Origin: an uncultured Eubacteriales bacterium
GTDB lineage: Bacteria; Bacillota; Clostridia; Lachnospirales; Lachnospiraceae
Assembly (NCBI GenBank): GCA_900315305.1
Contig: OMYS01000018.1
Span: 1-45,866 of the forward strand
DNA length: 45,866 bases
Direction of reading: 5' to 3'
The translations under genes were made by a program, and so were the position numbers. Positions 33,781-41,453 of this stretch are shown piece after piece; positions within the stretch are counted from its first letter, which is position 1; every line of letters begins with the position of its first letter. Below the pieces are notes generated by a model. It did not search any database and had not been told where the DNA came from. It was given only the letters and a program-made list of their open reading frames with translations.

Positions 33781-33869
33781 CTTTGCGCAGATTTTTCTTT
33801 GATAATAGGGTACTCTGTCTTAATAGACAAAGCACAGATGTATCCGCTCTACATTTTCAGATCATCAGC

Positions 33870-34553
33870 TTATGTTCCGTTTCCGAACAGACTGAAATAT
33901 GACCTGCGAATTTCCTCTGTGAATGGAACAAGCTTCTTATTCAGAATGATGTATAGCTCATCGCAGACCTTTTCCAGAAAATCCTGCTGATGAGACGTGA
34001 GTAGAATGGTCTTTTTCTCCTCTTTCAGTTGCTTCAGTATAGAGAAAATCTCTGCATTGGTCTGAAAATCGAGTGCGTTGAAAGGCTCATCCAGCAGTAT
34101 AATCGTTTGGTTCTCCATGACAGCCTGTGCAATTCCCAGCTTCTGCTTCATTCCTGCGGAGTAATTTTTTACCTTTGTGTGATCGTCCGGATTCAGGCCA
34201 AGCCGTCTCATACAATCTCTGATCTGCTGATCTGAAATGACATGCCTGACCTCTGCCAGAAGCTTCAGATTTGTGAAACCGTCATAGAATTCTATATAGC
34301 CCGGCTGGTTGACGAAGATACCGATATTCTCTGGAAAATCCTGGTCCTTACCAACCGCTTTTCCTCTCACAAGAATCTCCCCGCCGTCGGCATATTCAAG
34401 GCCGGCAATGAGTCTGAAAAGAACGCTCTTTCCGGTTCCATTCGCGCCGATAATACCAACCGTATGTCCTTCTCCGACCGTCAGGCTGGCATCCTCATAG
34501 AGAACATGTTCCTTGTATTTCTTATAAAGGTTTCTGATTTCGATTGCGTTCAT
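33870..34553 (-). CDS. ABC transporter ATP-binding protein
   Basis: The 227-residue ATPase has Walker A GANGTGKS, Q-loop FVNQPG, signature NYSAGMKQ, Walker B IILLDEPFNALD and switch His in LLTSHQ. The type resembles ATPases of ABC-2 peptide or bacteriocin export/immunity systems. ATG 34553 with AAGGTGG is preferred to an upstream in-frame ATG that lies inside the permease gene; it still overlaps that gene by 32 bases. It is the last gene of a four-gene operon. Base composition is markedly richer in A+T than the surrounding chromosome. Confidence 0.92.
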   Translation of the reverse strand: MNAIEIRNLYKKYKEHVLYEDASLTVGEGHTVGIIGANGTGKSVLFRLIAGLEYADGGEILVRGKAVGKDQDFPENIGIFVNQPGYIEFYDGFTNLKLLAEVRHVISDQQIRDCMRRLGLNPDDHTKVKNYSAGMKQKLGIAQAVMENQTIILLDEPFNALDFQTNAEIFSILKQLKEEKKTILLTSHQQDFLEKVCDELYIILNKKLVPFTEEIRRSYFSLFGNGT

Positions 34554-36036
34554 AATCCACCTTCTTTTTCTGAATTGCAAAAATAAGGCTCGCCATAAAG
34601 GCCGCATAGGCAAGGCATGTAAATGCAAGGCGCCCCGCATTCTCATGGATGAGATTTGTGATTCCCGGATTTATCCACAAAAGATCAAAATCCGGCAGAA
34701 AATACAGAACAAATTTCAGAACGAGATCTGCGATAAGAACTGTGGCCGGCTGGATTCGCCTTGAAAGCAGCTGGAACAAAAGATATGCGCCTGTCATTTT
34801 CAAAAGCCAAAGCAGCATATAGGCATTCCACAGAACAAAATCGAATCTGTCCATGCGGCTGGCACCTTCCATCATTCCGAAAAGCAGAAGAATATTTCCA
34901 ACCGCCCAGATTATAGCGGCATACTCTGCCAGATAATGGAGGTGCACGCTGCATATTCTGAATTCCAGCTCCAGCCGGTTTCTGTGACGCACAATGAGCG
35001 GGAGCATTTCATTTTCCATAAGTCTGCTGTCTGACGCCCCTGCAATAAACAGGGGAGCCAGGCTAAGTATCGTTAATGTAAGCCAGTTTATAAAGGACGG
35101 TTCCGACGCGCTGCTCCCGTAAAAAATACGGAATGGCACATCAGAGAGTTCGGTTGCGCCGGATATCATACCTTCCATGGCAAAAATCCCTGCGGGTACA
35201 GTCATTGAGAGAACCCATTCTTTCCTTGTGATAATCAGTTCCCTTAATCCAAACTGATGCATGGACCGCGTCATTTGCTTCTTCAACACATATTCGCCGC
35301 CGCAGGCAAACCAGACTGCACAGGCTCCGACGATTAAAAGCAACGCCAGAACCGATGGCCCGTTCATAAAAAGTGCGTGATGCAAAATGATATAATTACT
35401 GAAAAACAGAAGCGGCAGTTTCGTTTTCAGATCCGTCTTAAAGCCCACAAACATGAGGACATACACGACAAGGAGCATTTTCCATGTCGCTGTAAAACCA
35501 TACTTAATATGTACCCGTTCCGTCACAGCCACCAGGCAGGTGAAACCGAACAGAAAGTAACCGGCTATGCACAGAATTGCAAGCTGCGGATAGTGGAAGT
35601 TCTTCATATACAACATACATACCCGCATATTGTCGCTGTCCGTTAATGCGTACTGATCAACAGACTTTGAAAATCCAAGCGCCGCACCTCCGATTAGAAG
35701 CAGGATCAGAATCACCGCAAGGAAATACACAGCAAGCCATGTCGTAAAGGCAAGCGTCTTCACCCATATCATTTGAGCATAATTCCGATAGCGGACAATC
35801 TCACTGTCCGATACACCTCTGATATATCCGCTGATGACCAGAAACAGGACCGGGCACAAAAAATAAAGAATGTAGTAATGATTCGTCAGAACAAGAATGA
35901 TATACTCCCCTGTCCCGAGTCCATACGCCTTTGCCTCTCTTACCTGTGCTCCTCCAAGGAAGCAAAGAACCATGAAGTTAAGGGACAAGACAGTTCTTGA
36001 CTGTCTGAACGTTTTGATGACAGTATCTTTATTCAT
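34522..36036 (-). CDS. Large ABC-2-like membrane protein of the island
   Basis: The 504-residue protein has about 12 hydrophobic helices (for example FMVLCFLGGAQV, YILYFLCPVLFLVISGYI, LAVYFLAVILILLLIGGAAL, VLALLLIVGACAVWFAC, LFIAGASD) with little charge between them and no signal peptide. I do not recognise a named family. Position between a second membrane protein and the ATPase, with overlaps at both ends (8 and 32 bases), marks it as the translocation subunit. Full-length two-bundle permeases of this size occur in bacteriocin-type and antibiotic-resistance ABC exporters. A+T-rich composition suggests acquisition. Confidence 0.75.
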   Translation of the reverse strand: MNKDTVIKTFRQSRTVLSLNFMVLCFLGGAQVREAKAYGLGTGEYIILVLTNHYYILYFLCPVLFLVISGYIRGVSDSEIVRYRNYAQMIWVKTLAFTTWLAVYFLAVILILLLIGGAALGFSKSVDQYALTDSDNMRVCMLYMKNFHYPQLAILCIAGYFLFGFTCLVAVTERVHIKYGFTATWKMLLVVYVLMFVGFKTDLKTKLPLLFFSNYIILHHALFMNGPSVLALLLIVGACAVWFACGGEYVLKKQMTRSMHQFGLRELIITRKEWVLSMTVPAGIFAMEGMISGATELSDVPFRIFYGSSASEPSFINWLTLTILSLAPLFIAGASDSRLMENEMLPLIVRHRNRLELEFRICSVHLHYLAEYAAIIWAVGNILLLFGMMEGASRMDRFDFVLWNAYMLLWLLKMTGAYLLFQLLSRRIQPATVLIADLVLKFVLYFLPDFDLLWINPGITNLIHENAGRLAFTCLAYAAFMASLIFAIQKKKVDYERNRNQKPL

Positions 36037-36772
36037 ACTCTTTCTTCATCCAGAAATGTCCGCCAAGAATAACGCACGCAAAAACAGCAATTCCGATCAT
36101 CTGCAGAGACAGATCAGCCGGAGACGGCTGAAGCCGGTCCACCACAATTGATGATGTCAAACTGATACGTGGAATTCCCAGTATGGCCGTTACAAAGTTT
36201 TCGAGAATGACATATATGTATGGAATAAGCATAGCCAGAAAGAAATTTCTGACATGCCACGCGATATCTGCAGAAAATATACAGATCATCACACCCAGCA
36301 GTGCTTTTTTTGCCGCCCAGAGAAGACCAAAAAGGATCGGGTTTCTCATTTGCATCTGTCCCAGAACATATGCAGCCAGTGACATTTTCTCATGTCCATC
36401 GTTCGGAATATTCAAAGAAACAGAAAAGATAACTGCGCCAAGGTTTGCTGCAAATACAAACAGAAAGCAAGCCGCAAATGTCAGCGCAAAATATCCTGCT
36501 ATGTATTTTCTGCCGCCATATCTTGCAAGGACATTCTCTGTGAAATTATTCTTGCGCATAAAATATGTCATCCACGCAAACGGAACTGATACAAACAATG
36601 GAAAGAAAAAATCAATCGGTTCCGACCCGATGATATACGGCGTAATTTTATAATCAATCAAGCTGTTCTGACTGGCGGCATATATTGACAAACAAAGAAT
36701 GATGAAATAAGTCAGGCCGGAAACCAGGGCCGCCAGTCCCTGGTTTCTGGCTAATTTTGAATTCATTTTCAT
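36029..36772 (-). CDS. Second membrane protein of the island
   Basis: The 247-residue protein has about six hydrophobic helices (LAALVSGLTYFIILCLSIYAA, FFFPLFVSVPFAWMTYFM, YIAGYFALTFAACFLFVFAANLGAVIF, ILFGLLWAAKKALLGVMICIFS, MLIPYIYVILENFVTAILGI, LSLQMIGIAVFACVILGGHFWM). No family is recognised, but size and topology resemble an ABC-2-type permease half. The start is ATG 36772 or ATG 36766; neither has a strong Shine-Dalgarno sequence. It overlaps the next permease gene by eight bases and begins 55 bases after the secreted-protein gene. Confidence 0.75.
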   Translation of the reverse strand: MKMNSKLARNQGLAALVSGLTYFIILCLSIYAASQNSLIDYKITPYIIGSEPIDFFFPLFVSVPFAWMTYFMRKNNFTENVLARYGGRKYIAGYFALTFAACFLFVFAANLGAVIFSVSLNIPNDGHEKMSLAAYVLGQMQMRNPILFGLLWAAKKALLGVMICIFSADIAWHVRNFFLAMLIPYIYVILENFVTAILGIPRISLTSSIVVDRLQPSPADLSLQMIGIAVFACVILGGHFWMKKEYE

Positions 36773-36827
36773 AGGCGGTCAGAGTCTCTATTTTTAATGG
36801 AGGCATAGTTGTATAATGCATGATCTG

Positions 36828-37217
36828 TCAATTGCTACGCCACGATCCTGTGACCTGAACATTCACTGGCGTATTCCAGTCATTGGAAAACTGAACTCTG
36901 ACACGGTCTCCTGACGTGTGTTTTACATTACCATCAAGCACATAGTTGCCGTTATCACCTATGTTCCTCGTCCAACTGCCAACATGTCCTGCAGAATCTA
37001 TCATTCGCGCATCAACCACATAGCTTCCGCCAACACTCCCGGAACGCAAATCACCATTTGCACCGGATACGGACTTGCTCTGATAGCCAGTGTACCCACT
37101 ACCATTCAATCTGCCAACAGTAGTGTTATAACTCACATAAGCTGTGCCAGCATATGTCACGACTGATCCCAAAACCGCAACTGCCATTGCAACAAGCAAC
37201 ACCTTGACTTTTTTCAT
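36828..37217 (-). CDS. Small secreted protein, bacteriocin-like candidate
   Basis: This 129-residue protein begins with a signal peptide (KKVKVLLVAMAVAVLGSVVTYAGTA, cleavage near residue 25). The ~105-residue mature part is Gly/Ser/Asn-rich with alternating beta-strand character (YVSYNTTVGRL, GSYVVDARMIDSAGHVGSWTRNI, RVRVQFSNDWNTPVNVQVTGSW) and has no cysteine. It is the first gene of the operon that encodes two membrane proteins and an ATPase, an arrangement also seen for lactococcin-972-like peptides with their immunity/transport genes. Sequence identity to a known bacteriocin is not evident to me. AAAGGAG gives the start. A nine-codon leader ORF precedes it. Confidence 0.72.
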   Translation of the reverse strand: MKKVKVLLVAMAVAVLGSVVTYAGTAYVSYNTTVGRLNGSGYTGYQSKSVSGANGDLRSGSVGGSYVVDARMIDSAGHVGSWTRNIGDNGNYVLDGNVKHTSGDRVRVQFSNDWNTPVNVQVTGSWRSN

Positions 37218-37250
37218 GCTACTCTCCTTTCAAATTTTTTGCGAATGTTA

Positions 37251-37280
37251 CTAATATCTCTTCGAAATCATGGTCTCCAT
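37251..37280 (-). CDS. Nine-codon leader ORF with strong Shine-Dalgarno
   Basis: On the minus strand AGGAGGTGA (37294 to 37286) lies five bases before ATG (37280), followed by codons for METMISKRY and TAG. It ends 33 bases before the secreted-protein gene. The ideal ribosome binding site suggests it is translated, perhaps as a regulatory leader. The rest of 37281-37527 contains no other ORF or clear promoter. Confidence 0.4.
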   Translation of the reverse strand: METMISKRY

Positions 37281-37527
37281 TGGTCTCACCTCCTCCCGTT
37301 CTGCTTTTCTTTCGCTCTGATGCCATAATAGCACCTTCAAGCCCTCATAAATCTGAAGAATTCTGAAGATTGATAGAACAGACTGTTCGGGCAGCACGAT
37401 ATGTCGTTCACCGCAGATTTTATTCTGAGGTTCTCACTATCCGCTTTCATATCATCGACATTCCGCACTATGATTGTATTATATTTTCGTTCAGTTCTAT
37501 GCATATTTCACATATTTTATTTTTCAC

Positions 37528-37556
37528 TTGCCATGGGACTTCCGTCGTGGTAATAT
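37528..37556 (+). promoter_or_regulatory. tRNA-Glu promoter (copy 2)
   Basis: TTGCCA (37528-37533), 17 bases, TAATAT (37551-37556), the same layout as copy 1, although the -35 lies outside the repeated segment. Confidence 0.65.
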
Positions 37557-37563
37557 AATTAAC

Positions 37564-37635
37564 GGCCGGTTGGTCAAGCGGTTAAGACGCCGCCCTCTCA
37601 CGGCGGAATCAAGGGTTCGATTCCCTTACCGGCTA
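37564..37635 (+). tRNA. tRNA-Glu (CUC), second copy
   Basis: Identical in sequence to the tRNA at 33673-33744, with the same CTC anticodon. Confidence 0.95.
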
Positions 37636-37642
37636 CTACATG

Positions 37643-37671
37643 AAAAGCTCTGTCATATGACAGAGCTTTTT
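37643..37671. terminator. Terminator after tRNA-Glu copy 2
   Basis: AAAAGCTCTGTC-ATAT-GACAGAGCTTTTT, a perfect stem with a T run. Confidence 0.93.
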
Positions 37672-37768
37672 CTTTGCACAGATTTTTTTGATGATAAGAT
37701 AATGGGTACTTTGTTTTAATAGCCAAAGCACAGATGTATCCGTTCTGCATGAAGATTGCAGAACAACA

Positions 37769-37800
37769 GCAGGGTCCGCACTTTTCAGTGCGGGCCCTGC
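37769..37800 (-). terminator. Terminator of the surface flavoprotein gene
   Basis: GCAGGGTCCGCAC (37769-37781) and GTGCGGGCCCTGC (37788-37800) form a 13-base stem with one mismatch; the following minus-strand tract TGTTGTTCT is only moderately T-rich. Confidence 0.7.
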
Positions 37801-37829
37801 CCCATCATCTGTCCATCTTTGTGGATCAC

Positions 37830-40214
37830 TTATTTGATTGCATTCCAGCCAATGCCTTCATACTTCCAGCCGGCCTTCACAAGCGCGTCTTTTTCTTCCT
37901 TTGACCGTGTGAAGAAATGCGCACCGGACTTCGCGTTCGGGTTGTACAGACGATAGATCGCTGTCCCTTCTGCGGAGCCATACCAGCCGATCCCCTCGTA
38001 CTTCCAGCCTGCCTTCACGAGTAAGTCGCGCTCTGCAGCGCTCGTCGTGTAGTGGTGGTCACACGCGTTCGGGTTATAGAGGCGGTAAACCGGGGTGGAG
38101 GACTTCGCCGGGGATGTCCAGGAGATGCCCTCGTACTTCCAGCCGACGCTCACAAGATGAGCCTTCTCAGATGCATTGACTGTGTAGAAATGCTCACCTG
38201 AATTCGGATTGTACAGGCGGTACAGGTTCTGTGTCTGCTTCTCAGACGGAGCTTCCGTCGGAGTCGGGGTCGCTGTCGGAGTCGGTGTTGCTGTCGGTTC
38301 CGGTGTCGCTGTCGGTTCCGGCGCCTTCGTCGGTTCCGGTGTCGCCGTCGGCTCTGTGCTGCCAACCGTGATTGTTCCTGTCGCAGTCGGATAGCCGGCC
38401 GACTCAACTGTCACCTCATAGGTTCCGTCCTCGCTGAAGATCAGTTTGCCCTTCATCGATGCCTGTGTATTCACCGTGCCGTCAGAATTGAACAGAGCCG
38501 GCTTTACTCTTGATGCCGAGTAGGACTTTCCGTTGACCGTGACCGTCGTAATGTTGGCAACATAGGCCGCAATATCAACGCCGTCTGTTCCCACCAGCTG
38601 ATTGTTCTCAAGCGTTACGGAGCCGTCTGCAAGGCCTGATGTCAGCGTAAAGGAAGCGCTGACGTCCTCATACTTGTCATCGGAATAGAGGGCCGTGTAT
38701 GTGCCGATTCCGGTGTTGTCAGTCTTGTTGATCGTAAATGTTCCGTCAGCGTATGTATAATCTGTTCCCTCTGTCAGAGCTGTTGATCCCTTGCTGAGAG
38801 AGACAAGCTGGTAATTTGAATCAGACGGTGCATTTTCCCATGTCACAGCTGTCTGCACGCCGTCCGCGAACTCCTTGTCTTCCGCTGAAGCTGTTGTGCT
38901 GACAAGGTTCTTCACCTTCAGGCTGCAGGAAATGATCACATCCGCTCCGTTTCGGACCATATATGTGATCTTGTCGATCGTCTTGCCCTGCATGTCCGCA
39001 TACCGGCCGTAATCGATCGTGCTGCCGTGCGAGACGACACCGCTCTCCGCTGCAAATGCAAGCTCAGCCGGCTTCAGCCAGATATTCTCGAGATGCTCGA
39101 GTCCGTACTTCGCGCCGTCTGTCGTCTCAAGGACAACACCTTCGATCTCAGAGACATCCGGGACCGTTCCGTTCACATCGATCTGATAGTTGCCGTACTT
39201 TGTATTTGTCGTGATTGTGGCTGTCGCATCGCTCGCCGTCGTCTCCGTCACCATCGCGCCGAGCGTTCCGTCGCCGTTCAGAACCTTGTACTCTGTGAGC
39301 GGCGTGTCACTGACCGTCATGCTGCCGATGATCGTAAGGAGCTGGTTATTGCACGCCTTGCCGTTTGCAATTGCCTCCTTGGCCTGGTCATACAGAGACT
39401 TGCTGACACGGATGCCGACGTCCTTGACGCCTTCAATCAATGTGCCCGTGGTGCCGTCGTTCTCCCAGTATGTCAGGGCATACCCATGCGACTTTCTGTC
39501 GCTGTTCGTCGCGCTCGAGACCGCGTCGTACTGGCCGCTCTCACGCATGCCTGCTGCCGCGACCTTGTCCTCTGCCGCAAGGTCCATCGTATCGGACTCT
39601 GCCACATCATTGAGTTCTCCGTAGTAGAAATCCGCGTAGGAGAGATTTGCCGTGCCATAGACATACTCGTCTTCTTCAGGCGTCGGTGTTGCTGTCGGCT
39701 CAGGTGTTGCTGTCGGAGCCGGTGTTGCCGTCGGCTCGGGTGTTGCTGTCGGAACAGTCGTCGGTTCCGGCGTCGCTGTCGGAGCTGCTGCCTCCGGTGC
39801 GGAATTAAGCGCTGCAGCCGCCGCACTCTTCACAGCAGCTGAGGCAATTGTCGCCCCGCTGACCGCATCCCAGGAATTAACCGTGTCTTCCGTCGCCTCC
39901 TGGCCTGTCAGAAGCGTGCTGATGCCCTTCTTCTTTGAAACAGCCTTCGCAAGATACGAGGCACTGTCAGCCGGCGCGTCCGTCGCAGTAATGCCCGCAA
40001 TTTTTCCTCCCGAGACCGTAACTGCGACGTCTACGGAATAGTCGTCCCATTCATCCTCGTCCGGAGCCGGGTTTACAACATTCGCGGTCGCGGTATACGT
40101 ACCGTCCGCGGCGACCTGGCTTCCCGTCACCGCAAATGCGGAGGCCGGCGTAAGTCCGCAGGTCATCGCCACAGCCATCATCGCGGCTGCAGCTTTCATG
40201 CCACCTTTCTTCAC
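37830..40214 (-). CDS. Surface FMN-binding protein with Thr-Pro linkers and triple C-terminal repeat (PplA-like role)
   Basis: The 794-residue secreted protein has a signal peptide (residues 1-28). An FMN-binding domain follows (~32-135) with the ApbE flavinylation motif DAVSGAT (S119-T122). A Pro/Thr linker (TATPEPT repeats, ~143-180) leads to a large region (~183-490) with a second DAVSSAT motif near 233; this region resembles Tp47-like modules, so the second site may not carry flavin. Beta-sandwich modules and another linker come next. The C-terminus has three ~43-residue repeats (RLYNPNSGEHFYT...GWKYEGI, DUF5648 type), also on the GH26 enzyme here. There is no LPXTG or lipobox. The start is GTG 40214, or possibly ATG 40199. 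The locus context suggests extracellular electron transfer. Confidence 0.82.
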   Translation of the reverse strand: MKKGGMKAAAAMMAVAMTCGLTPASAFAVTGSQVAADGTYTATANVVNPAPDEDEWDDYSVDVAVTVSGGKIAGITATDAPADSASYLAKAVSKKKGISTLLTGQEATEDTVNSWDAVSGATIASAAVKSAAAAALNSAPEAAAPTATPEPTTVPTATPEPTATPAPTATPEPTATPTPEEDEYVYGTANLSYADFYYGELNDVAESDTMDLAAEDKVAAAGMRESGQYDAVSSATNSDRKSHGYALTYWENDGTTGTLIEGVKDVGIRVSKSLYDQAKEAIANGKACNNQLLTIIGSMTVSDTPLTEYKVLNGDGTLGAMVTETTASDATATITTNTKYGNYQIDVNGTVPDVSEIEGVVLETTDGAKYGLEHLENIWLKPAELAFAAESGVVSHGSTIDYGRYADMQGKTIDKITYMVRNGADVIISCSLKVKNLVSTTASAEDKEFADGVQTAVTWENAPSDSNYQLVSLSKGSTALTEGTDYTYADGTFTINKTDNTGIGTYTALYSDDKYEDVSASFTLTSGLADGSVTLENNQLVGTDGVDIAAYVANITTVTVNGKSYSASRVKPALFNSDGTVNTQASMKGKLIFSEDGTYEVTVESAGYPTATGTITVGSTEPTATPEPTKAPEPTATPEPTATPTPTATPTPTEAPSEKQTQNLYRLYNPNSGEHFYTVNASEKAHLVSVGWKYEGISWTSPAKSSTPVYRLYNPNACDHHYTTSAAERDLLVKAGWKYEGIGWYGSAEGTAIYRLYNPNAKSGAHFFTRSKEEKDALVKAGWKYEGIGWNAIK

Positions 40215-40259
40215 CTTCTCTTGTCTCCTTTCTTTGTGTAAGAAGAGATTTTAGTATCT

Positions 40260-40288
40260 ATAATATAAGTTAGTTTAGTCTAACTAAT
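40260..40288 (-). promoter_or_regulatory. Promoter with DtxR/IdeR-like operator before the surface flavoprotein
   Basis: TTAGTTTAGTCTAACTAA (40270-40287) is an inverted repeat close to the DtxR/IdeR/MntR box (TTAGGTTAG-S-CTAACCTAA), one base short in one arm. It overlaps the spacer and poor -35 (ATTAGT) of a promoter with TATTAT at 40265 to 40260, an ideal place for repression by a metal-loaded regulator. Confidence 0.5.
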
Positions 40289-40325
40289 AGTCAGACCATG
40301 AGCCATCTTCCCTAACATATATCCT

Positions 40326-40883
40326 TTAGAACATGCGCTTTGCCACGCGCATGACCCATTTGCAGAGCATGCCCATGCACACGCCGGTGATCGTCCCCGC
40401 GATCACGAGGACCGGCAGATACCAGGCAAGGCTGATATTCTGCACGACAAGACAGGCCACGATGAGCTGTCCCATGTTGTGGGTCACGCCGCCCGCCGCA
40501 CTGATTCCGATCACGGAAAATGAACCGACCTTCCGCAGACCCAGCATAACCAGAAAGCTCAGAAGTCCTCCCGCCAGTGAGTACAGGATCGTCGCCCCGC
40601 TGCCGAAAAGGAACCCCGCAAGAAGGATTCTCGAGATCGAGACGGCCAGCACCTCGCCCGGCGCAAGAAACTCAAAGCCCATCAGCACGACGAGATTCGC
40701 AAGTCCGAGCTTGACGCCCGGAATCCCGATCTGGATCGGAAGAATCGCCTCCACATAGCTGAAAATCAGCGCGAGAGCCGTGAGCATGCCGCAGTAGGCC
40801 ACCTTCCTGCCGCCGGACAGGCCGGACTTTTTCCTGTTCTCTTTCTTTTCAGATTCTTTATCCATAAACAATTGTCCTGTCAT
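40326..40883 (-). CDS. Gx transporter / heptaprenyl diphosphate synthase component I family protein (EetB-like)
   Basis: The 185-residue membrane protein has about five helices after a charged 25-residue N-terminus, with family motifs VAYCGMLTALALIFSYVEAILPIQIGIPGVKLGLANLVVLMGFEFL, SRILLAGFLFGSGATILYSLAGGLLSFLVM and SVIGISAAGGVTHNMGQLIVA. The family (PF07456) is misnamed after a prenyl synthase subunit. In Listeria, EetB of this family works in flavin-based extracellular electron transfer. Its gene lies 90 bases after the NusG-II gene. ATG 40883 (GGAG upstream) is preferred; ATG 40865 is possible. Confidence 0.87.
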   Translation of the reverse strand: MTGQLFMDKESEKKENRKKSGLSGGRKVAYCGMLTALALIFSYVEAILPIQIGIPGVKLGLANLVVLMGFEFLAPGEVLAVSISRILLAGFLFGSGATILYSLAGGLLSFLVMLGLRKVGSFSVIGISAAGGVTHNMGQLIVACLVVQNISLAWYLPVLVIAGTITGVCMGMLCKWVMRVAKRMF

Positions 40884-40973
40884 GCGCCTCTCTCCATGTT
40901 CTGCAATCTATGCCGGTAAGGCTCGCCCTCAGTTTATAATCCATTCTTTTTCTCGCCAAGCCGCCTCTCTGTC

Positions 40974-41423
40974 TTACCTCGCGACCGTATCGATATCAAG
41001 GTCTGAGCTGCTATCATCCGATGCTGAAGACGTAATTTCTATCACCAGCTTATGCGGCAGACAGACGATCGTATCGCCCGTATGTGTCGCCTTCCCCATC
41101 TGGATGCAGTACTTGTCCGGACAGTCGGCATCGGTCATGTACGCGGCGCCATCCTTGATCGTGAGCTCATTGTGCCCGTAGTCGGTGTCGATCTCAATCA
41201 CCCGGTCCTTGTCAAGGCTCCAGGAGCCCCATTCCTTCCCGTCGACCTCCGCAGTGACCGTGAGAGACGAGCTCTTCTCATTTTTCACGGCGGACTCGCG
41301 CGAGATATGCCGGACCAGAAGAAAGAGACAGGCAACAAGAACCATGCCAAAGATCAGCAGAAGGTCCATGCGCCATTTGCCGGAAGCCTTCGTCTCCGGG
41401 GTTTCATTTTTCATATGCTTCAT
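40974..41423 (-). CDS. NusG domain II-containing membrane-anchored protein (EetA-like)
   Basis: The 149-residue protein has one N-terminal membrane helix (~20-40, LLLIFGMVLVACLFLLV) and an extracellular NusG-II domain (VTAEVDGKEWGSWSLDKDRVIEI, GAAYMTDADCPDKYCIQMGKATHTGDTIVCLPHKLVIEI) with three conserved cysteines. Proteins of this family (PF07009) pair with the Gx transporter protein in flavinylated electron-transfer loci, where they are called EetA. The C-terminal tail is Ser/Asp-rich. GGAGG gives the start. It lies 30 bases after apbE. Confidence 0.88.
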   Translation of the reverse strand: MKHMKNETPETKASGKWRMDLLLIFGMVLVACLFLLVRHISRESAVKNEKSSSLTVTAEVDGKEWGSWSLDKDRVIEIDTDYGHNELTIKDGAAYMTDADCPDKYCIQMGKATHTGDTIVCLPHKLVIEITSSASDDSSSDLDIDTVAR

Positions 41424-41453
41424 GCGCCAAACCTCCTCTGAAAAGCCGCGTCA

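Larger units (their letters stand above)
33657..33846 (+). repeat. Left copy of ~190-base direct repeat carrying tRNA-Glu
   Basis: The segment from TGGTAATATAAT to GCACAGATGTATCCG, with the whole tRNA, its terminator and flanking sequence, recurs at 37548-37742 with few changes outside the tRNA. The two copies bracket the A+T-rich transporter island. Confidence 0.93.
37548..37742 (+). repeat. Right copy of direct repeat carrying tRNA-Glu
   Basis: It matches 33657-33846, with small indels only after the terminator. The tRNA part is identical. Confidence 0.93.

Noticed and set aside
33657..37742. Integrated phage or integrative element at tRNA-Glu
   Set aside because: There is no integrase, excisionase, replication or structural gene; only the tRNA duplication and foreign composition remain, so I report it as an island of unknown origin.
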